This document shows, in pieces, positions 10,559-21,759 of a stretch of 64,000 nucleotides of DNA. The position numbers and the translations under genes are program-made. Under the pieces are notes generated by a model. That model was not told the DNA's origin. It ran no database searches and saw only the letters and a program-made list of their open reading frames with translations. Every line of letters begins with the position of its first letter. The stretch's first letter is position 1. Source of the DNA: Heracleum sosnowskyi (taxonomy: Eukaryota > Streptophyta > Magnoliopsida > Apiales > Apiaceae); assembly GCA_030848705.1 (NCBI GenBank), contig CM061241.1, positions 81,353,178 to 81,417,177 of the forward strand, given 5' to 3'.

Positions 10559-13500
10559 TTAACATACCAGATTAAGCATTCTCAATTCACTTACCAACCT
10601 GTTAAAGGTGGCTTCATCCAATGGTTTAGTGAAGATGTCTGCAAGTTGCTTCTCTGTTGGGACATAGATCAATTTCACAGTTCATCTTTCAACATGCTCT
10701 GTAATGAAGTGATGTATGATATCAATGTCCTTTGTCCTAGAGTGTTGAACAGGATTGTCTGAGATGGCTATGACACTAGTGTGTCACAATAGATAGGAAT
10801 GTTGCTCAACACTAATCCATAGTCCAAAAGTTGATTCTTCATCCACAGAATTTATGCACAGCAACTTCCAGCTGCAATATATTCAGCTTCTGCAGTTGAT
10901 GTAGAAACTGAATGTTGCTTCTTGCTAAACCATGACACCAATCTTCCACCAAGAAATTTACAGCTACCTGTTGTACTCTTTCTGTCAATTCTACATCCAG
11001 TATAATCTGAGTCAGAGTACCCAATAAGCTCAAATCCAGTATTTTTAGGATACCAAAGGCCTAGATTAGGAGTGCCCTTTAGATATCTAAAAATTCTCTT
11101 GATGGTGTGACTCCTTTGGATCAGCTTGAAATCTTGTACATAGACATGTAGCAAACATTATATCTGGTCTGCTAGCAGTTAGATAGAGAAGTGATCCCAC
11201 CATGCCTCTGTAAGCACTAAAGTCCACTTTCTTTCCCTTGGGGTCAGGATCCAGATTTGTTGATGTAGAGATGGGAGTCTTGGCAGGTGATGAATCTTCT
11301 AAGTTGAACTTTTTGAGAAGTTCCTTGACATATTTGGCTTGACAAATGAAGATTCCATCATCCTTTTGAAGAACTTTTAGACCAAGGAAGAATGACAGTT
11401 CTCCCATCATGCTCATCTCATACTTGTTTCTCATTAGAGATGAGAACTTTTCACACAGCTTCTCATTTGAGGAACCAAAAATAATGTCATCCACATAGAT
11501 TTGTACCAGAATGATGTCCTTACCATGATGTTTGTAGAACACTGTTTTATCTACCACACCTCTTGTAAACTGATTTTCCAATAGAAAGGTGGATAGTGTA
11601 TCATACCAAGCTTTGGGAGCTTGTTTCAATCCATACAGTGCTTTGAACAATTTGTAAACAAAGTTATACATTTCAGCATCTTCAAAGCCAGGTGGTTGTT
11701 CGACATACACCTCTTCCTCCAACTCTCCATTTAGAAAGGCACTCTTGACATCCATTTGGAACACCTTGAAGTTACAGTGCGCAACAAAGGCTAGAAAAAT
11801 TCTTATAGCTTCAAGTCTGGCAACAGGTGCAAATGTCTCATCATAGTCTATTCATTCCTGTTGACAGTAACCTTTTGCTACTAGCCATGCTTTGTTTCTT
11901 GTCACCATTCCATTCTCATCCAACTTGTTCCTGAAGACCCACCTTGTCTCAATGACTGATTTCCCTTTTGGTCTTGGAACCAACTTCCATACATTGTTCC
12001 TTTCAAACTGATTAAGTTCTTCTTGCATAGCAATCACCCAGTTAGAATCCAACAATGCTTCATCAATTGTCTTTGGTTCCATTTGAGACAGAAAGCATGA
12101 GAACATGCTGTCAGCAGAGACATTACTCCTTGTCCTTACCCCAGAGGAAGGATTGCCAATGATTAGATCATTAGTGTGATCCTTGTTCCATTTTATGGCT
12201 CTGGGCAAGCTTCTTTGTTGATCTGGTGGATTGGCTCCATTTTGGGGAGATGAATCTTCACCAATGCAGTTGTCTTCACCATGCTCTTCATTATCTCCAA
12301 AATCACCATCAATTTGAGGATTGGATGTGATGGTTTGTGACTGAGCTGGAGTTTGATCAACATCATTATCATTGACAGCATCTCTCTCAATACCAATAGT
12401 TTGAGTGAGACTGGGTTCTTCATTAACAATTTCTTCTTCTTCCAAGTATCCTTGATTCTCAAATCTAAGTGTCTGCATTTGACCATCTTCATGCAGCCCT
12501 GGAAACTTGGTTTCATTAAATGTGACATTCACACTTTCTTCAATTGTTCTGTGTTCTATAACATAGACTCTGTAAGTAGTCCTTTCCAATCCATATCCCA
12601 TGAAAATGCCTTCAAGAGCCTTGGTATCAAATTTTCCTTTCTTTTCATGGTTGTCTTTCATCATGAAACACTTACTTCCAAATACATGAAAATATTTGAA
12701 AATAGGCTTCTTCTCAGTCAACAGATGGTAAGGGGTGCTTCCATGAGTCTTGTTGATTATGGTTCTATTCTGTGTATAGCAAGCTGTGTTGATTGCTTCT
12801 GCCCAGAAGTATGTTGGCAATTTAGCATAATGCAACATAGTCCTAGTAGCTTCAATCAAAGTTCTGTTCTTCCTTTCTACAACACCATTTTGCTGGGTGT
12901 CCTTGCAGTAGAGAATTGTTGAACAATGCCTTCATCCTTTGCAGAAGTTCCCAAGTAAGGCATTTCTGAACTCAGTACCATTATCACTTCTCAGTATTTG
13001 AACTTTTGCATTTGGAGTTCTGTCAAGAACGCTCATGTGATCAATGATGACTTGAGCAGCTTCATCTTTGGAGTCTAGAAACTTCACCCAAGTGTATCTA
13101 GAGTAGTCATCCACCATAACTAATGCATATCTCTTTCTGGCTAAAGATGGAACATTTACTGGGCCAAAAAGATCCATGTGGATTAGCTTAAGTGGTTTGG
13201 TGTTGGTGTTGACTTGCTTTGATATGTGCACAGCTCTTCTTAGCTTTCCCATTTGACAGTCCTCACACCGTCCTTCTTGACAGAATTCCTATTGAGGTAG
13301 TCCTCTTACAAGCTCCTTCTTCATCAACATGTTCATTGTATTGAAGTTGAGATGGGAGAGTTTCCTGTGCCAAAGCATGTTGTCACCAACAGTAGCTTTA
13401 CTGTAAAAACAGTAAACTTTATTCTTCTTTGTTGAGCTTAGGTCTTCAAGAAACAGGCTTCCATTTCTTATTCCCTTCAGTGAAAGGCTTCCATCCTTCT

Positions 13501-13771
13501 TGTGATAGATATTACACACCACCATATCAAAGTCAACCTTGAATCCTCTGTCACTGAATTGGCTGACACTGAGTAGATTATGCTTCAATCCATCCACAAG
13601 AGCAATATCATTTATGACAACATTCCCAAATTCCAAACAACCATATCCCACTGTGTAACCTTTGTTGTTGTCTCCAAAGGTTATGATTGGGCCAACTTTC
13701 TCTACAAACTGTGATATCATGGCTTTATCACCTGTAATGTGTCTTGGGCAACCACTATCAATGATCCACAT
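10559..13771 (-). pseudogene. pol: Element B left copy: broken copia pol
   Basis: Order on the minus strand: protease motif IIDSGC (near 13765), GAG-pre-integrase zinc segment, integrase (DLFGP, RSDNGTEF, NGVVERKN), RT with YVDDIIFGS (near 11490), and RNase H with EAEYIAAGSCC (near 10880). The frame changes near 12930 and 11130, and stops lie near 13289 and 11852. RNase H is further scrambled below 10860. Sequence equals 47493-50705. Confidence 0.85.
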
Positions 13772-13853
13772 GACCTGTTTCTCTTTCTTGCCCTACAAAA
13801 CAGATTGTTTTTAGGTTGTATATGGTACCCAATCCTTGTTGGGTCCTGCAGAC

Positions 13854-14036
13854 TTAGTAACACTTGAGGCAGTTACTAGTAGGCTCAGAAGTCTCACCAG
13901 AGTTCATGTAAGAGCATTTATCAGTTGACAGAATAGGCAAATTGAAGCAGTTACTCATATCAGTAATTTTACATGGCATGCAATCAGTGTTATTACAGAC
14001 ATTGAAAGGCATATGTATAGGCCTATTTGTAATCAC
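13854..14036 (-). pseudogene. gag: Element B left copy: end of gag
   Basis: A 60-residue cysteine-rich segment (CNNTDCMPC) that resembles the C-terminal part of Gag in element C (VVNCMSC). The rest of gag is absent because the LTR of C begins just to the right. Sequence equals 50788-50970. Confidence 0.6.
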
Positions 14037-15290
14037 AGAGGATTCTACTCAACATAAAATAAGTCTTAATAAGTAAATAATAAAAGTCATATATCACAGG
14101 AATCTCAGAAGATAATATATGTCAAAGAATGAAGATTAAAGTCATCTACAGACTTGAAGTAATTCTACATCGAAAGAAGTTCAATTTATTGATCAAGACT
14201 CAATGAAGTATTCAAGCTCAGTGGATTTATTAATGTGACAAAGATTTCAAGAGGTGACAACAAAGATACAGGTTACAGAGTTCAATAACGAAAAGGAAGT
14301 GAATCACTGCTTAAAAGTCAAACAGATGAAGAACATGCATTGTCGTTAGTCACTCATGAACCAGACAGTACATTGAGCGTCAACGTTCTAAAATGTTATT
14401 TCTTCATCTAAGTTTTAGTGATTCAAGAATTAATTGAGAAGACAAATAATTCTATTTTTCCTTTTACAAATAATTATTACTATTAAGTAAATTATTTCTT
14501 AAATTAATTCTGTAAAGAATTAATTTAATACATAATTTATTTTGATAATTATTTAAATTAGAATAAAAATGAACTAGGAAGACTTAGAATTAAGTCTTCC
14601 CGATTGTCTTCCTAGGCAAAAGGGTTGTCTTCCTAGGCAAATGGGTTGTCTTCCTGATTGTCTTCCAAGGCAAAATGGTTGTCTTCCCGATTGTCTTCCA
14701 AGGCTAATAGTTAGTCTTCCAAAGAGTCTTCTTAATACAAATTCTGTGAATTACTTGGCGCGTGAAGATTCAAGACAAGGCAGTTGTTTAAATAGAAGTG
14801 TGATCAGTTGACATTACATACTACAACAAAAAGAGACAGAACACAAAAAGAAACATTCCATCTTCAAAGCTCTGTCTTTACTTCTTCAACTGCAAAGCCA
14901 TTCATTTTCTGCCAGTGAATTTAATTCTTGTTTGTTTGTATCATTTAATCCTTGAAAATCAATTCATTTGTACTGCTTTGTCAATCTAGCGGATCATAAT
15001 TCCTAGAAATTATATCGAATTCCTTTTTAGTATTCGATCCTTTTTATTACAAAAATAGATAAATTCATGTCGAATTTATTCTAGGTTTTTTTTTATCAAG
15101 AACTTTGTAATCTGTGATCAAATTGTAACACTCCTCAAGTTTAATATAAGTTATATTTAACTTGAATATTGTTTCAGTTTTATTCCGCAATAATTTGTTC
15201 TTAATTTGTTAAATATTCAAAAGAACAAATTCGATTAAACGGTATAGTTTGTATTCAACCCCCCTTCTACAAACATATCAGGACCTAACA
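14028..15290 (+). repeat. Element C left copy: 5' LTR
   Basis: Plus-oriented LTR ending ...GGACCTAACA at 15290. The start is uncertain: TG candidates lie at 14028, 14118 and 14204, and the last one matches the start of the D LTR. It contains an imperfect GTCTTCC array (about 14575-14732), a TATA-like TTTAAATAG near 14787, and the U5 hairpin at 15247-15274. Same as the LTR ending at 52224. Confidence 0.8.
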
Positions 15291-15292
15291 AT

Positions 15293-15304
15293 TGGTATCA
15301 GAGC
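15293..15304 (+). promoter_or_regulatory. Element C left copy: primer binding site
   Basis: TGGTATCAGAGC, two bases after the LTR end, matching initiator tRNA-Met. Confidence 0.9.
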
Positions 15305-15395
15305 CTTTTGATTGATATACTAATCAAAGATCCAATTGTTTTGAGATTTTTTTCTTAAACTCTGAAATTTTTATTATTCTTCAAAAATCTCAAAA

Positions 15396-16838
15396 ATGTC
15401 TACTACTCAGAAAGTTGGTACAGTAAAGATTCCCATGTTCAGTAAGGAGCATTATCCTATGTGGAAGAAGAAGATGCTCATGTTTCTTCAAGTGGCAAAT
15501 GTTAAATATCTTGGAGTGCTGAAGAATGGTCCTAAACTTCCTATGATTATTGAGGAAGAGCAGATAGAGAACAATGTTATAACTAGAGCTGCTAGGATGT
15601 ACCCTAAGGATCCCAAGGACTACTCAGCTGATGAGAAAGAGGATGCTACCCTGGATGCCTGTTTACAGTTGATACTGGTTGATTGTCTTGATCCTATCAT
15701 GCATAATCATGTTCTAAACTGTGTTACTGCCAAACACATTTGGGACACAATAGAGATAATCAATGAGGGGACAGAGGAAGTCAGAGAGAATAAGTTGGAA
15801 ATTCTCACCTCTTCATATGAGCATTTCAGATCAAACCCTGGTGAAGGTATCTCTGAGGTTTTTGAGAGATACAGCGAATTGATAAATGATCTGAATCTCA
15901 ATGGAAAGCACTATAATATCAAGGAGATTAACAATAAGTTCCTCCTGACACTTCCATCTCATTTGGAGCACAGAATATCTGCAATCAGAGAAGCAAGAGA
16001 TCTTGGAGAGATTTCTTTGGAAAGACTTTATGGTGTTCTGAAGACCTATGAGCTGGAGCAGATTCAGCAAAAGGAGATATATGGAACTGGAAAGATAGTT
16101 AGTACTTCTACTACATTGACAACAGAAGTCCCACATAAACTGGAAGTGAAGGCTGTTCAACCTTCCAGTTCTGACACAGATGTTATTGTAGCTGAATATG
16201 GTTTAACATCCAATGATCAATCTGGTGGTGACTTCTATTTTTTAGAAGAACTTGATCAGCTGGAGGATGGTGATTTGGCAATGATAGTGAGGAAGTTTGG
16301 CAAATTCAGATTCAGAAGGAATCCCAATCTTAAGTTCAAGCCCAGGTTTCAGAGAGGTGTTTCCTCATCTACAAATAGCACAAGGGGTGGCTATAAAACT
16401 GGAACTGTGGAAAGAAGCACAATCAGGTGCTACAATTGTAATGAGTTGGGTCACTTTGCTACAGAATGTAAAAAGCCAAATCAAGTGAGAAGGAACTCAT
16501 TTGATTCTAGCAAGAAGAATAAGATTGGGAAAGCTTATGTTGCCGAAGGAAAGAGTTGGGATGATACTGATAGTGATAAAGAAGCAGGAGAAATTGGAAA
16601 CCTAGCTTTAATGGCTAATGAGGCAAGCACTTCATCATCATTCATGTCAGAGGTAAAGTTTACTGATACTGAAATGATATATCATCTTAGTACTACTGTT
16701 TCTTGTGCACGTAGAGAAAATGATAGAATAATTCTTTTGAACACAACTCTTGAAAATGAGGTAAAAGAATTAAAACTTGTGCATGTTAATCAGGATGAAC
16801 TTACTAAGAAAATAGCATTTCTTGAGAATAGGGTTAAA
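15396..16838 (+). pseudogene. gag: Element C left copy: gag, truncated at LTR E
   Basis: Start ATG 15396 (MSTTQKVGTVKIPMF). It is the same as gag at 52330 except for two amino-acid changes, S/N and N/T, caused by the substitutions at 15874 and 15916. The CCHC knuckle CYNCNELGHFATEC is near residues 345-358. The open frame runs to 16850, but the last codons belong to LTR E. The right copy continues for at least 200 more residues, so this copy lacks the Gag C-terminus and has no pol behind it. Confidence 0.88.
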
Positions 16839-17869
16839 TGTTATAATTAATTGAGAATAGCAAAGTTAATTGTTCAATTAATTGTTCCTATGAATATCTT
16901 TTGAAGGTTTCTTTATTTAACAGGTTGAATGGAGGACAGTCTCAGAGATCATTAGTACACACCCGTGACTAAAAGATGTTGGATAACGACACAGAAGATG
17001 TAAGGAATAGGGAGTCAAAATTGTAAATATTCGAAGGCTCAAATTCCTACAAGTGAAATGTGAAGTCATCTATTGTATTTTATGTCTCGATAGATAAATA
17101 AGAGTTAAGGCAGCTACCTAGAAGTTTACCTTCTAATTGAACAAAAAGGAAAATCTTGACAAGCATGAAGACCTATTTGCAATACTACATGTTCACTTAT
17201 CTCAGCTGATAGTGACTTGACAGTCGGGTAACTAAGGAAAGGTCTCTTTCATGCAGATGTCACATGGGCTTGGAAGCTAGGTCAATTGCATGGACTTAGT
17301 AATTTTTAAAGAGAGCAACACACTCAATCAGAAAGCACCATTTGGGATAATACAAGTTTAACTGTGATGCCAGCCAAGGCATTTCCCGAATAAGATAGTT
17401 TCTGAGACGAGCATGTGATCAAGCAGAACCAAAAATATAATATTTTATTATGTTGTAGGTTTTGTTTGTAACACACAGTCGATGTATATAAGACTGTGTG
17501 GAGTAGCATAGAAATGTATGTGGAGAGAGCACAAAGCTGAATGTAAAACACTTAGGCTCTCTTTCATCATCTATGTAAGCAGCTAGAGTTTGTTGAAAAA
17601 CAAAACCAGAGAATTCTTCAATATACACCTCAGGTGGGCTTTTTCCGAGAAACCCACCTGAAAAGTTTAAAAAGTTTGCTTGTCTCCTGCATTTCTTTTT
17701 AACTTGAAGAATTCATTTATGTTCACGGTTTGACTCAATTCTTAGTTAATTTACAAGCACATATGTTCATACTGTAAAAAAATTGAAAAAGTTTTGTAAA
17801 ATTAACTAGATTGTATTCAACCCCCCCCCCCCCTTCTACAATCTAGTTTGCATTGTTCTGGGAATAACA
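16839..17869 (+). repeat. LTR E at the duplication junction
   Basis: About 1031 bp, bounded by TGTTAT and ATAACA (6-bp inverted ends). It has a TATA box (GTATATAAG, near 17485) and the copia-type U5 hairpin at 17804-17848 with a run of 13 C in its loop. No primer site follows. The left flank (TTAAA, inside gag of C) and the right flank (TCCCT, inside the 3' LTR of B) do not match, so this is not a simple solo LTR. No coding region is evident. The start is inferred from the inverted ends and the break in identity with the right copy. Confidence 0.7.
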
Positions 17870-18240
17870 TCCCTGCAATAGATGCTGTCAGGAGTTCCAA
17901 ACTTGCTGTCAGGAGGATAGAGAGTTGCTGTCTCAAGGCTTCCGCCAATGTTGCTGTCAGAGTGAATATGTTGTCTTGACTTGCAACATGATGTCTTCTT
18001 GTAACCTTACTGTCAGTGCTATGACAGTAACATTTATTCTTGCTGTCATCCTGATATACTCCTTGAGGCTTGAACAAAAGAATGAACTTCTTCCAAGATT
18101 TATAAACAAGTTTATTACAACAAATGAAATGGCTACAAGAACATACTCTGGCTGTGACAGTATGTTCTACTTAATCAAATTAAGTATTACAAAACATAAA
18201 GTTAAGTTGTCTTCTAAGCTATCACCCATAAATCCTAACA
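17870..18240 (-). repeat. Element B: 3' LTR remnant
   Basis: On the minus strand it begins TGTTAGGATT right after a polypurine tract, so it is the start of the 3' LTR of element B. The part that should carry the hairpin and the CA end is missing, cut where LTR E begins. It holds at least eight CTGTCA/TGACAG words in 371 bp. The same word is frequent in the spacer and coding regions of B. Confidence 0.7.
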
Positions 18241-18252
18241 ATCTCCCCCAAT
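18241..18252 (-). promoter_or_regulatory. Element B: polypurine tract
   Basis: Minus strand reads TTGGGGGAGAT immediately before the LTR. It is the expected plus-strand primer of reverse transcription and is almost the same as that of element A. Confidence 0.75.
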
Positions 18253-18375
18253 TTGTTTTTATGGATAATAACTACAAATTTACAGACTATACATACTGAC
18301 CACTTAACTAACAAAGATCAGAATGAATACAAACATAGGTGCTCCTTAATGAATGAGCAAATATGAAATGTTTAC

Positions 18376-18622
18376 CTAGTTTTGAGCTTCAGACTTTCTT
18401 TTCTTCCTGCTTTCTTCCTCTCTTTTGAGAGCTTCTGCTACAAAGTTTCTAAGACCTTCCAAAAGTGATATTTCCATGGGGGAAATTGCATCTTCTTCAA
18501 TCTCATCAATGTACTGTTGAGCTGCTTTAGGGCCAGCCTGTTGAGCATCCTGGAGATCCATCCATTTTTCTTGACCAAAGATATAGACTCTGAATTTTAC
18601 ACTGTCTTTGTCAAGCTTGAAT
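18376..18622 (-). pseudogene. Element B: C-terminal end of the extra ORF
   Basis: About 82 codons (from KLDKDSVKFRVYIFGQEKW to KKRKSEAQN) and a stop. It continues the aORF that breaks off at 41325; the two parts are separated by the whole of element A and share the TGAAT duplication. The end is rich in Glu, Lys and Arg. Function unknown. The apparent start codon further right lies in the LTR of A and is not real. Confidence 0.75.
18618..18622. other. Target-site duplication of element A, left
   Basis: TGAAT, repeated at 41325-41329 on the other side of element A. This pairing shows that the LTRs at 18623 and 40716 belong to one insertion. Confidence 0.9.
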
Positions 18623-19231
18623 TGTTGCCCAGTAAATAACAATTGTAGAAGGGGGTTGAATACAATTGTATAAGATTCTCGACTTTATATAACACAAATA
18701 TGAAAGATCAATAACAATAACAATAACAGCTTTATTAACTTTGATATAAAACTGTTACAAACTCTCTTAAGAAATTCTGATGTTCTTAAGAGCTGCTAGC
18801 TTACAAAAACTCTCTCAAGAAATTCTGTTCTTAAGAGCTTCTCTCCGATTATGTTCTCTCTCGAATGAATACATAAATCGAAACCAAAACTGTGTTTATA
18901 TAGTGCACACAGCTTCTCTATCAATAACAAGATAAGTCCTAATCATAACAAAGATAGAAACATATCTTTAATCGATAGCTGCATTCTACAAACCAGGAAC
19001 AAATAGAATAAACTTCCATGTTTATCTAGACTCCAAATATAACTCGAAGTAGGAATCCTGATCAGCTTCAAGTCCTGATGATCAAACCTGATCATAGTCT
19101 GAGTAGGAATCCTGATGATCAATAAGATACTGACGCTTGATCAAATACTGATGACCATGCAATACTGATGACGTCAGCAATCCTGATCAGTTGAGTCTAG
19201 CTTCTGACGATCATTGAATTCTGATCTAACA
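18623..19231 (-). repeat. Element A: 3' LTR
   Basis: 609 bp, 99.7 percent identical to the 5' LTR at 40716-41324. The hairpin is at 18639-18669. Confidence 0.95.
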
Positions 19232-19243
19232 ATCTCCCCCAAA
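19232..19243 (-). promoter_or_regulatory. Element A: polypurine tract
   Basis: Minus strand TTTGGGGGAGAT directly before the TGTTAG of the 3' LTR. It is the plus-strand primer site. Confidence 0.85.
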
Positions 19244-19341
19244 CTCATACTTTGTGAAATAAAGTATAGATTCCAAATATTCAATGATGTCAAAAACATG
19301 TATCAAAATGTACAAGTATCTTCAGAAACAACTTATCTGTT

Positions 19342-20306
19342 TTAAGCTTTTTGATAGAACAGATTCATCTTCAAGAAATTGGATAATAAACTTTCTTCTT
19401 TTTCTTCAAGAATTTGAATCAGTCTTTCCTTAAGATTTCTGAGTTCTTCATCTTCCTCATTAATCTGGTAGATAGCTGCTCTGAGATTCTGTATGGAGTT
19501 TCTCTGTAGACTGTGCTCTTCAAGCAAAAGATAAGCAATTTCCTTCCCATCAGGATTGAGAGAAAGATGAGTCATGCCAAAATTTACTTCTTTAACAGCA
19601 ATACCCCTTTGCATTTCCACATCCTGACCTCTTTGATTTAAGTACATGGGAATATAATTACCATCGAAATTACTGTTTCCATCCAGTCTTCTTCTTATAG
19701 TTGACAAAACCATGTCACTCCATTCTTTGTACACTTGGTTCTTCCATCTTAACAGATAGTGAACATATTTCAGTTCCTGTGTAGTTTTCATCAGCAGATC
19801 TTGAATAGATAGAATCTTCACACTACCATCTTTCATGAAGTACAGAAGCTTTTCTTTCTTTTCAAAACCATCATGACAATCTATAACTATATCAACAGCT
19901 AATAAATTGTTCAGGTTTTCAGAAGTTAAAGTACCTCCAATTTCTGTCAAGGAGTAAGGATCAACATATGACATATTCAGATATTCACCATCTCTGTGTC
20001 CAATACCTCCTCTTGAATTACTTGACAATTGCTTCAGATTCGAAAACATCTTTAACCAGAGTGTTTTTGATCTAGCCATATCAGACAAATCAACAACACT
20101 TGAAGCGCTTGTAATAATTCCACCAGACTGAAAATTGATAGGTGTATCACAACTTAATGTGCTAATATGTTTCCACTTCTTGTATTTCTCCTTTTCATGA
20201 GCGTAGCTTCTTTCAAGTAAAGATTCTTGTCTGCTTGAATTTCTCCATTGTCTTTCATTTGAAACTTTAAGCCTTTGTAGATAGAGATTGAAATCTTCAT
20301 TTGTTC
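19342..20306 (-). pseudogene. Element A: C-terminal half of the extra ORF
   Basis: Open from the gypsy insertion point at 20306 to the stop at 19342, about 320 codons (starting NEDFNLYLQRLKV, ending KMNLFYQKA). It continues the frame that stops at 30984 once the gypsy element and its TGTTC duplication are disregarded. The sequence is mostly charged and helical. The last 60 residues (EEDEELRNLKERLIQ region) look like a coiled coil. Function unknown. The upstream start shown by a naive ORF call lies in the gypsy LTR. Confidence 0.75.
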
Positions 20307-21622
20307 TGATAGAATATATTTTTATATATATTTTAGATGACTTTATTCTCATATTTATTGTGTTTTGCATTGATTTGGATATTTATTTGATAGATTTTGG
20401 TGTTTTATTGTAGGATATAAGGAAGTTCTAAATTTGGAAGGATTTGAATAAAAAGGGCTATTTGGAGCTTAATTAGAAGAAAATTCGGAATTATTGGGCT
20501 ACGCGGGTTCCTTACATTGTTTGGGCCGTATCTTGAGTTTCAGAAGTCCGTTTTCGATGATCTTACAGCCCACGCGAAGCTGGTGGAATTCTCTTTAATT
20601 CTGAGATGGTCCAGTAAGCAAAATCCAACTGGAGAAGCCCAGAAACTGCAGAGATCAGACAACTGCGAATTTTAGTAGAGAATCCTACTGGGCTTAGAAG
20701 ACTTATTGGTATAATTAATTAAATCATCAAAATACTTTTAATAGAGAGAAGAAGGACCAGTTTTTTTTAGGAGAAGATTTTACGATACACACAACTTTGT
20801 AAACATTTTCTTTTGGGGAGATTTTTCTGAGAACTTTTATTTTCCTTGAAGATAGAAGATTAAAGGTTCATCTCTATTCCTTATAATTATGTGTTCATCT
20901 TACAATTCATATATCTCTTGTTTAGTTAATTCAATTATGAGTGAGTAGATTATTAATCTAGGGTTAAGTTGAACCCTAGTTATGATTGATGTGTGAATTT
21001 CTCAATTCCCCCAATTTAATTATTTAATTGCTCTTGCTTATTGAGTTGTTTAAATTAACAATTGCAAATCAGATGTGATTATGTGTTGTTTGAACCAATA
21101 TCTAATTATCAACGAGAGTTGGAATTAGATGGTTGTGATTTATCCAATAAGAACATGAAATTCTCCATGAGAATAGGTAGAATGGATTGTTAGGAAATTA
21201 GGGTGCCGTGATTAATGTCTCTAAATTACATGATACCATGAGAATAGGTTTGATTGTATTTTAAGAGAAGCCATTAATACCTGAGAGGGGTTTTTGGTAT
21301 TTATAGGGCGCATCTTTCCTTTTGAGTAGTTTATCTGATTAATTGGGGAGGGAATTCACGATTGCATTAATTCATGCTAGTGGTGATACTTAATTCTGGA
21401 TGTTTTTAATATTTGATTTAATATAAACACAATTCGCTTTAGTATAAGATTAGTTTAATAAATTCTCAATATTTATTGTGATACTTGCTTAGCCGAATTA
21501 AATCAGAAACAAATAGTGATTGATACGTTTGTCTCTGTGGGATCGACTCTGACTTACCCTGCTACACAGTTAGAAGGATTAGTTAGATATTATAATTTGA
21601 TAGGCACGCGACAGCCTTACCA
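20307..21622 (+). repeat. Athila-type element: 5' LTR
   Basis: Begins TGATAG, ends TTACCA. The 3' copy at 29668-30983 is the same length and 99.8 percent identical. Confidence 0.95.
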
Positions 21623-21628
21623 AATTTT

Positions 21629-21646
21629 TGGCGCCGCTGCCGGGGA
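21629..21646 (+). promoter_or_regulatory. Athila-type element: primer binding site
   Basis: TGGCGCCGCTGCCGGGGA, resembling the 3' end of tRNA-Asp, a primer used by Athila-type elements. It lies six bases after the LTR. Confidence 0.85.
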
Positions 21647-21759
21647 CAAAGCAGTGTTAGATTAGTTAATTTTGAATTGATTTAGCTAAGTATTTTAGTT
21701 GTGTTGCTTCGGCTATTATTCCCTTGTTATTTGATCTTTGTTTCTAGTTTTCTTGTTGC

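Larger units (their letters stand above)
1..16838. repeat. Left copy of a ~37-kb tandem segmental duplication
   Basis: Every base I compared here recurs 36934 bp downstream (36935-53772), including all ORFs, LTRs and even the internal stop codons. I found two substitutions, G at 15874 versus A at 52808 and A at 15916 versus C at 52850. The left limit lies outside the window. The right limit is where LTR E begins at 16839. The next seven bases happen to agree too. The near identity means either a very recent duplication or two haplotypes joined by the assembler. Confidence 0.95.

Noticed and set aside
12353..12922. 189-codon plus-strand ORF (also at 49287-49856)
   Set aside because: It lies antisense over integrase-RT of element B, with no domain and a composition expected from the opposite strand.
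16839..17869. LTR E as a simple solo LTR insertion in gag of C
   Set aside because: The 5-bp flanks differ (TTAAA and TCCCT) and gag does not resume on the right.
17925..18299. 124-codon plus-strand ORF
   Set aside because: Lies antisense across the B LTR remnant and polypurine tract; no start context or domain.
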